This document shows positions 57,639 to 64,000 of a stretch of 64,000 nucleotides of DNA, piece after piece. Position numbers and translations under genes: made by a program. Origin of the DNA: Phanerochaete sordida (lineage: Eukaryota > Basidiomycota > Agaricomycetes > Polyporales > Phanerochaetaceae); the NCBI GenBank assembly GCA_019973155.2, contig BPQB01000077.1:1-64000 (forward strand). The letters run 5' to 3'. The notes beneath the pieces are model-generated. The model was not told the origin of the DNA. It was given only the letters and a program-made list of their open reading frames with translations, and did no database searches. Position 1 is the stretch's first letter. Every line of letters begins with the position of its first letter.

Positions 57639-60240
57639 CTAATAGCCGTAGTACGCGCGCATCCTGTCGCTATGACCGATACTCTCAGCGGCGAGTAAGA
57701 CGGACGTAGGAGTGAAGACGTACAACAGCCAGATAACCTTCGACCCGGTCTTGCATCCACGGAGGGTCACGATATGACCGCGGATGGACTCGTACAAAAG
57801 CGCGCGCTGATCCTTGTCCGCCTATACAAACGTTAGCGGGACGATGAAGTTCGACTGCGGGGCAGACGCACGTTGGGAAGGACGCTAGCGATCAGCTGAC
57901 TCCCCGTGGACGACAGGGCGAGGTCCACGATCATGGCGCGACGGCCCCTAAAAGAGCGTAAGCCTCTTATCGATGCAGAGCGACGGAACGCTTACCCTTT
58001 CGCAGGCTCGCACATGCGAGTGATGACACGGTCCAAGGTATCCTTACCGCCCTCCTTCAGCGCCTTGGTCACGGACTTCGCGCCCTGCTCGCTCGTAGCG
58101 TACTCGAGAAGCCCGGAGATGAGGTGGTCCAGGGCCATCGTGCGGTGCGTGGTGGAGCCGTGTTCCAGAACTTGGTAGTGTGTGAGGCTAGATTGAGGTG
58201 CGATGAAGGGGAAGACGTACTGTGCTGCACGCAGTAAGAGCCCCACTGGTTCTTTGCGACCTCGCCGAAGACGGCGGCGCCCTGGTTGAGCAGTTCATCC
58301 ACGATCCCGTCCTTCGCAGACTCCTCCAGATTCTCGAAGGCATGCTAGAACATGGTCATCAATGCATATGCGCTCTCCAGTCTAACGAGTAGTGCATACC
58401 TGAACGACGAGCGAACCGGTCTCGTGGCAGGCCAACGCAGCCCACTTCCCGTTCAACGATCTGTTGACACTATGGATGGTCGGTGTTAGATGACAAGTAG
58501 AGGAGAAACATTCTCCGACTTACTACGCGAAGATAGGCGGAGCTGGGGCAGTCCAGGTCAACTCCATGATCTAGGCGCGTCCGTCAGAAGATGATGCACA
58601 TGAGTGATGATTGGGGCAAGCGTACTTTGCTCCAAACGTGAGAGGCATGCTTGTTGACGAGAGTTTGAGCCGGATCGTGAAGGAGCAACTCCGAAACGAT
58701 GAGTAGCCGGATGTCCTCCTCGCAATCAAGGGCCTTCTGAAGAACATGGCATCCGTAGCAGTTGGTAGCGAGGTCAACAACGCGTCCTCTGAATGAAAAA
58801 TGCCGCGCATATAGTCAGCTCTGATCTGGAGAACGACTTTTAGAAGACGAACCTCATGCATGAAACGATCTTCCTTCGCTCTTCGATACTGCTGGTGGCC
58901 TCGAGGCAACGCTGGACTGCCCAGTTGCCAAAACTACAAAATCACTCGTTAGCCCATTGGCGAACAGAGACAACGAGGAAGGCATACCGATGAGCCATCA
59001 TCTCGAAACCTCGAGCGCAGATGGCGTCAACAATCTTCGCCCTCTCTTCGCTATCGGCAACCTTGAGCTTCTGCTGTAGGAAGATGGAAGCCTGTTGATC
59101 GGAGGACTTGATGATGCGAGAGACGAAGACGGGGTACGGAGGGGAAGACGAAGGATGGAGCAGCGACAAGAAGTTGATCGGCTAAGAAGTGAGGGTGAGC
59201 GTGCGTGAGTGAGGCAGTGAGTCCGTCTGGCGTACCTCATGAGCAGTTGCGTGGGCACGAGACGTAGGGCTGAGTTTACCCTCCGAACCTGCATGCTCGA
59301 AGACGCGACGATCGTCGGTTTTTGCCCACTCAGACGATGAGGTGCGAACACGCTGATGCGACCAAGAGGGATGAAGAAGATTCGAGTCCTGACGAGTGGA
59401 GGGATCCAGGTCACCGCGAGGGAACGAGTCGGTCGAGAACGACGCGCGGTCGGCGAAGGGCTCGAAGCTGCCGAAGGCACGCGCGCTGGTCTGGAAAGGG
59501 TCCGCGGACTGCGCGATGCTGGGCTTGTCGTAGCTGTTCTGCATGGGGTTGAACAGTTCCTGGTACCGGTGCTGGGACTCAGTCTCGAAGAGAAGCGCGT
59601 TGCTGCCCTGAAGTTGCGCCGCCGAGCCGAAGTCGTAGGCAGGGTTGAACTTCCAGTCCCCATATGGCTTGGCGGGGGATAGTTCGGGGGGCGTCAAGAG
59701 AGCGGAGGTCGTGGAGATGGGAGAGACGTCGGGGGAGACAGAGGGTGCTCCGAGGCCTTGGGTCTGGATCGTAGGAGAGAGCGGGCCGGGGGAGTTGAGG
59801 TTCAAAGTGCGCAAAAGTTGCTGTACATGCTGTACCTGTCGTTGAGCACGCATATATGCGGGTCATTGAACTCAACTAGTACTTACGATCGGGTCGAGGT
59901 CGAAGTCAGGCGGCGTCTTCTTGCGACCGTCGCCAATTGCACCGACGTCCTTCTTGCGGAAGACGCCTGGCGGGAGCCCGACAGGTCCGAAGACGTCCTC
60001 GCTGTTCCTCCCGGCGGGGTGGGACGAAGTGCGATGCATGTCGGGACGCACGAGGCTGCCGCCGTAGCCCTCTGGGAGCCTGCTGATTGAGTCGATAGCC
60101 CTAGACCAAGTGGTTTCGGACGGCTGGGGCTGGGGAGCCCAGATAGACGCGCTAAGGCCGGGCGGTGGGGCTTGTTGCCTGCGCGTCGAGGGGTCGAAGA
60201 GCGTGCCGAACGACTGGGTGGCGGAGGACGGAACGTTCAT
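57639..60240 (-). CDS. Pumilio/PUF-family RNA-binding protein
   Basis: Post-transcriptional regulator binding mRNA 3'UTRs. About ten exons; exon 1 is 59887-60240 and exon 2 is 59236-59835, both ending in phase 0. The N-terminal 300 residues are low-complexity, rich in Pro, Ser and Gln. The PUF repeats follow from PINFLSLLHPSSSPP on. Repeat motifs include FGNWAVQRCLE, CYGCHVLQKALD, HASHVWSKI, HETGSLVVQ, NQWGSYCVQH, EQGAKSVTKAL, STGSQLIAS and CKTGSKVIWLL. Several repeats have unusual base-contact residues (HASHVW, EQGAKSV), so RNA specificity may differ from canonical Puf3 or Puf5. The start at 60240 is chosen because a TATA box lies 67 bp upstream; the ATG at 60282 would be at or before the transcription start. 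Confidence 0.85.
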
Positions 60241-61318
60241 GTTGACGACGACGGCGGCGAGATGGTGGAGGGGCGGGGACAAGAGTGAGCTGGCAGCGGG
60301 TTTGGGTATATATACAAGTCAGACTGGAGGAGGTTCGACGACAGCAGCCCGAGGCAACCTGACGTGTTGACTTTCCTGTTTCAGAGCTCATTAATCCGTA
60401 AAGGGCAGGTGGGTGAATTACACACGCCACAGTAAGTCAAGAAGATGCCCAGTTTGGGTGGCGATCGCGCATCAGCTCACAGCACGTCGCGGCTCCTGCG
60501 AAGACGCCTCAAAGGAAGCGCGGCACACGAGCTTCTCCGCTGCCGTAGGCTTTCTGCTCCCTGACAAACCGCTGGCAGCCCTGGCCCTCTACGTCGACCT
60601 CGAATCGTGCAAGAGGCCGAAGTCGTGTGCTGTCGGTGGGACTGAGTATTTCGTGCGAGTTGCAGAGGGTGCGGACTGACACGAAAGATTGAGCCCGCCG
60701 CGAACCAGATCTTCGCAGACGCATCGATGAAGATCTGGCGTAGAGACCTCTTGCGCGGAGGAAAGTTTGCCATCACACCCGCGAAGCTCCAGACCTGGGC
60801 TTCCGAGATCGTCATATGATGAAATATTCAATCTCTCGTTCTGAGCGCGGGTTCGGCTCCTCGACATAGCTCGAACGCCGGGCTCCTCATATGCTGGTGA
60901 CTGCGGTCATCCTCGGATTGTCGGTCGGCTGTGGAGAGCGCCATCACACTCCACGCCGTGCTGGAGCCTGTATGCAAGATGGTGTCTGGCTGGAAAGAAG
61001 CAGCGTCCTGAGGCCTGGAGAGTGACAGGACGTCAGTAGCCTCATGGCACCTGGCACAAACTCAACCCACCGCCATCGCGAGTCGCGGCCATCAACGGCT
61101 CGCACGCTCCCTCCTCGGAAAGTGCGTCCGCCTTGCCCGGAAGCGGTAACGCGACTGCCATCAGCGTGGTGGCGGTCGCACGAGACCCATTTTCGACGCC
61201 TATTCCGTCGGGTGCCAAGTGAAGCAACGCACGGAACCGCTGCTATTTCATGCGCAAAACATCAATCAATCATTGGATGCTCCATAGGTGCGAGAAGACG
61301 AAATATGCCCCAGATGTG
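60241..61318. other. Intergenic tract upstream of the PUF gene
   Basis: Apart from the TATA box, no feature is firm. A minus-strand stretch at 60.5-60.85 kb has coding-like codons in two frames but no consistent splice joining them. Confidence 0.35.
60307..60314 (-). promoter_or_regulatory. TATA box of the PUF gene
   Basis: TATATATA, 67 bp upstream of the ATG at 60240. It is palindromic, so orientation is set by the neighbouring gene. Confidence 0.55.
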
Positions 61319-61603
61319 TCACGCTGAAACAGGCTCGCGACGGAGCGCATCGACGAGCAGCCAGCGCAGCGTTTCCGCGAGGCTACCGAACGAAATCTCG
61401 GTCTCGCTGAGCTCGACATCCAGGAAAATTTGCAAAGTGGTAGCATAGAAAGCTGTGCTGTTCTCGGCCTGCCTTCACCGTGACCGAAATTCCTCAGCAG
61501 ACTTTAGAGACTGGCGCAGAAAGACAGCTCACCATATGCAGGGTAATAAGTCAAGAAACAGGCTCAGAGCGATGAATCGATGAATGCGTGTAGAACGTCT
61601 CAT
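61319..61603 (-). CDS. Possible small two-exon protein (74 residues)
   Basis: Exons 61533-61603 and 61319-61472 are joined by a 60-nt intron (gtgagc...gtgaag) with a CTGAG branch-like site. The N-terminus is basic then hydrophobic (RFIALSLFLDLLPCIW), like a signal peptide. The rest reads LQIFLDVELSETEISFGSLA and ETLRWLLVDALRREPVSA. Codon bias in exon 2 is host-like. No family is recognised. It could be a small secreted protein or a fragment of a larger lost gene. Confidence 0.35.
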
Positions 61604-62779
61604 GATGTGGTCCGAGAGCGTAAGATCTCGAGCTCCTCTTGATGCCCTAAGCATCACGGTCATTCGAAAGCCGCAGAGCTGAGTTCCGCACTGCCGTACG
61701 GGGGGCCTATGTCCGTACAGGAGTTTTCAGAGGGGCCTTACATGGCGTGGCCTGAGGTCAGAGTATGGACGTAGGAGTCAGGAGGCGGTAGTTCAAAAGG
61801 TGACCCGTGGGAAACCCGCTTCCTTACATTAAACTTACTTAGACCTACTTACCTCCCGTGACTTATTAGGCGCCTATGTAAGGGCGCAGCTTACCTCGTT
61901 TACTTACCAGGCTTACCGTTTTTGCTTACTGACCGCGTTATTCGAACCTCCCTTAAACCTCCCACCACCTTCTTCCGCATCGCCTTGAGAGCAACTTGAG
62001 AGGCTCGCCAGCAGTCGGCCCACTCGACGCTGGACACGACAGACGAGGTCGGCTCCAGCGAGCGCCGTCTATCTCTTGACCCCGGCCAATTCGCATCCTC
62101 TGTCGAGCAACTTGCGCTGGGCCGGCGCGTCGCCAGCTACGAGACTTCGTGCGCGTCCGCCACTAGTGCTCTGCCGTCGGTACTCTGCCCTAGTCATGGA
62201 TCCGCAGGGTCGCAGGCATGAATCGTCGACCAGCCGGCAAGGTGACACGTCCCTCATTCTCCCAGCGCCAGGTTTGGCGAGGAGAGCCGAATATATGCGG
62301 CGTATCTAGACATGTCTACATCTTGTGTCGGTAACATCTACTCCCTTGGGTCGCATCCCATCGCTTCCCTTGTGGCGTCCGCCTGCGTCTAATTATCCTG
62401 TATATAGCACCTCCAAAGCACGGCCTTAAGACTGCTCCGCTCATGCGGTATGAGCGGAGGCCACCATGGCGTGCGCCAGCGTAGAAGAGCACCGCAGGTC
62501 GGACAGGCCGGGTTGGACACGATTTCCATGTCTTGTGCTGCAACGCGTCCACGTCTTCCGGTAGAACTGCTCGAGACGAAATCGTTGGGCATGGTCGTCG
62601 GCTGCGCGAGGCGCGACACCTATTGGCCCTGCTACAGTCACCGATGTCGGATGCGTGTTTGTATGTGGTGTACGCCCGGAACTGACCCTACGCAAGGCGT
62701 TATCACCTGTCACGTCTCCAAAACGATACTAAATCTCGTCTCAGCGCGTGAACGGCTGAAAGGACGTGTGTACGCACGC
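61604..62779. other. Intergenic tract, no gene recognised
   Basis: Besides the CTTAC cluster, nothing is recognised. It includes the 3' region of the second F-box gene. Confidence 0.4.
61823..61929. repeat. Cluster of CTTAC (GTAAG) pentamers
   Basis: Seven CTTAC occur in 107 bp, plus one GTAAG. The pattern includes cttacttagacctacttacc and cttaccaggcttacc. It is too dense for chance in DNA of this composition and may mark a transposon end or a simple decayed repeat. Confidence 0.45.
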
Positions 62780-64000
62780 TCATCTCTCGAAAACGTGCTC
62801 AAAGGTCTCTTCCAGCCCGTCCGCCCAGACGTCCGGCGAGACATCCGGCAGCCACTCCCGCAGCACAAGCTCCTTGCAGTAAAAATCCTCCTGCGGCGGG
62901 TAATACGTCGCGCCCAGGCCGTACGAGCAGCGCACGAGGAAGCGGCGGAGGCCCGCGAACTGCGCGCGCGCGAGCACCGGCCGCAGCCGCGCGATCTCGA
63001 CGAACGCCGCCGCGCCGAACCACGCCCCGTTGCGCGGCGCGTGGAACACGAGGGACAGATCTTCGAGGGCGGTGCCGTCCGGGAGATGCCGCAGCAGGTG
63101 CTCGCACGTCGGGATGCCGTATGTGCGCACGTGCACCTGCAGCCTGCGCAGCGCGGTGTTGCCGGCGAGCTGGAGGCCGACTGCGATTCCGGAGCGTTCA
63201 GCGTATGCAGACGCGTCTGTACGGTGGGGCTGCTCACTGTTCTCCGAGTACGACGAGCCAAAGTCGAGGATGAGCGTGTGCAGCGTCGCCCGGTTCGCAT
63301 CGAGGACGTGTTGGATCGCGGTGCGCAGCCCCGCGTCGAGCGGGAGGTGCAGCCGCACGACGCTCAGCGTCGTGCGCGAGACCCTGCCCACCCACAGCAG
63401 CATGGCGCGCATGTGCGCGGTCCCGTCGGCGAGCGCCCAGTTGCGGAAGTCGAGGGTCTGCAGCGCGAGCTGGGGCGCGTACGCGTCGACGCGCGCGACG
63501 TCGACGTCCTCCATGAACGTGATGTCGTGTAATGTGAGGTGTTGGAGGCGCGGGAAGCTGCTGACGAGCGCGGCGAGCAGCGAGAAGGACGTGATGTGCG
63601 CGGCGCAGAGCGAGAACGCGGTGATGCTGTGCTGCACGGGCGCCAGGCAGGTGCGGAGGTGTCCGTATGCGTGCTGCTGGAGCCTGTAGAGCACGAGTGT
63701 GCGCAGGTTGGGCAGCATTTGGAACAAATGCGGCGTCGCGTTGCCGTCCCGCGCGCAGAGCAGCTGGCTGGGCACTGCGAGCTCGTGCACGGCACCCCAG
63801 TTGCGCGGGTCGTTGACTAGGGCTTGCACGAAGTTGTTGGCGTCTTCCTCGACTAGGAGGGTGATCCGCCTGTACAGGTGGTGACGGCTCCTGCTCAGGA
63901 GGGCAGAGCAGGTTAGAGCACATGCAAGGAGGGCGTGCGTATCATCGGCAAGGTGGTCGACGATGAGCTCCCATAGCTCCAACGGGAGTATACATTCGAT
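62780..64000 (-). CDS. F-box protein with LRR-like part (copy 2), cut by window edge
   Basis: The frame is open to the right edge, so the N-terminus is missing. The F-box is LPLELWELIVDHLADDTHAL, then LACALTCSALLSRSRHHLY. Leu-rich repeats follow (LPNLRTLVLYRL, FPRLQHLTLHD, LRRFLVRCSYGLG). A 57-nt intron (63181-63237) is a multiple of three with no stop; splicing it gives SYSEN joined to IGLQLAGNTALRRL and places the intron where copy 1 has its own, in the same phase. The C-terminus (LPDVSPDVWADGLEETFEHV) aligns with that of copy 1 (LPNAPRRAWTDDLESIIDRV). It is a paralogue of the gene at 55.6 kb and a probable SCF adaptor. Confidence 0.85.
   Translation of the reverse strand: MECILPLELWELIVDHLADDTHALLACALTCSALLSRSRHHLYRRITLLVEEDANNFVQALVNDPRNWGAVHELAVPSQLLCARDGNATPHLFQMLPNLRTLVLYRLQQHAYGHLRTCLAPVQHSITAFSLCAAHITSFSLLAALVSSFPRLQHLTLHDITFMEDVDVARVDAYAPQLALQTLDFRNWALADGTAHMRAMLLWVGRVSRTTLSVVRLHLPLDAGLRTAIQHVLDANRATLHTLILDFGSSYSENSEQPHRTDASAYAERSGIAVGLQLAGNTALRRLQVHVRTYGIPTCEHLLRHLPDGTALEDLSLVFHAPRNGAWFGAAAFVEIARLRPVLARAQFAGLRRFLVRCSYGLGATYYPPQEDFYCKELVLREWLPDVSPDVWADGLEETFEHVFER

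Noticed and set aside
60477..60867. Possible two-exon gene on the minus strand
   Set aside because: Two coding-like stretches lie in different frames, but no GT-AG pair joins them in the required phase.

Overview
The window is nuclear DNA of a filamentous basidiomycete, most likely an Agaricomycete of polypore type. The signs are many short introns (mostly 48-66 nt, GTRNGY...YAG), strong G/C bias at third codon positions, tandem families of multi-intron cytochrome P450s, F-box/LRR gene families, Msn2/4-like zinc-finger genes, and gene-poor GC-rich spacers. Exon boundaries were worked out by hand from splice sites, reading phase and family conservation; no search was run.

Layout. 0.6-1.7 kb: a homeodomain transcription factor (+). 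3.2-4.0 kb: an unrecognised multi-exon gene (-). 5.3-11.8 kb: a compact housekeeping block with RuvB-like helicase RVB2 (-), mitochondrial ribosomal protein uL2m (+), an RS-rich SCI1-like nuclear protein (-), and ribosomal proteins eL21 (-) and uS4/S9 (+). RVB2/uL2m and eL21/uS4 are divergent pairs with short shared promoters. 12.5-24.05 kb: four tandem P450 genes (+) with the same ten-exon plan; the second carries a frameshift and a lesion at the heme-cysteine codon. 27.0-34.7 kb: two paralogous C2H2 zinc-finger genes head to head around a 4.9 kb GC-rich tract without a recognisable gene. 36.4-38.9 kb: centrin (-) and an Fe(II)/2-oxoglutarate xanthine dioxygenase (+). 39.4-41.5 kb: a fifth P450 (-). 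41.5-45.1 kb: decayed DNA with a non-autonomous hAT-like element (8-bp target duplication, 18-bp TIRs), a P450 relic and a dispersed repeat. 45.1-47.0 kb: a TRF4-type poly(A) polymerase (+). 47.4-49.4 kb: a secreted protein of nine repeat units with dibasic sites, poly-Gln linkers and amphipathic segments (-). 50.9-51.7 kb: an unknown acidic protein (+). 52.0-54.6 kb: a GH47 alpha-1,2-mannosidase (-). 55.6-56.9 kb: an F-box protein (+). 57.6-60.2 kb: a PUF RNA-binding protein (-). 61.3-61.6 kb: a possible small two-exon gene (-). 62.8 kb to the right edge: a second, truncated F-box paralogue (-).

The candidate for an undescribed system is the secreted repeat precursor at 47.4-49.4 kb. It has a signal peptide, then units that each begin near an Arg or Arg-Arg site, share an (E/D)-LLARA-acidic-(S)GAF block, and continue into a variable helical segment. 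Its introns between units are all phase 2, so the gene has grown by duplicating whole exons. It looks like a Kex2-processed multi-peptide precursor; the peptide function is unknown.
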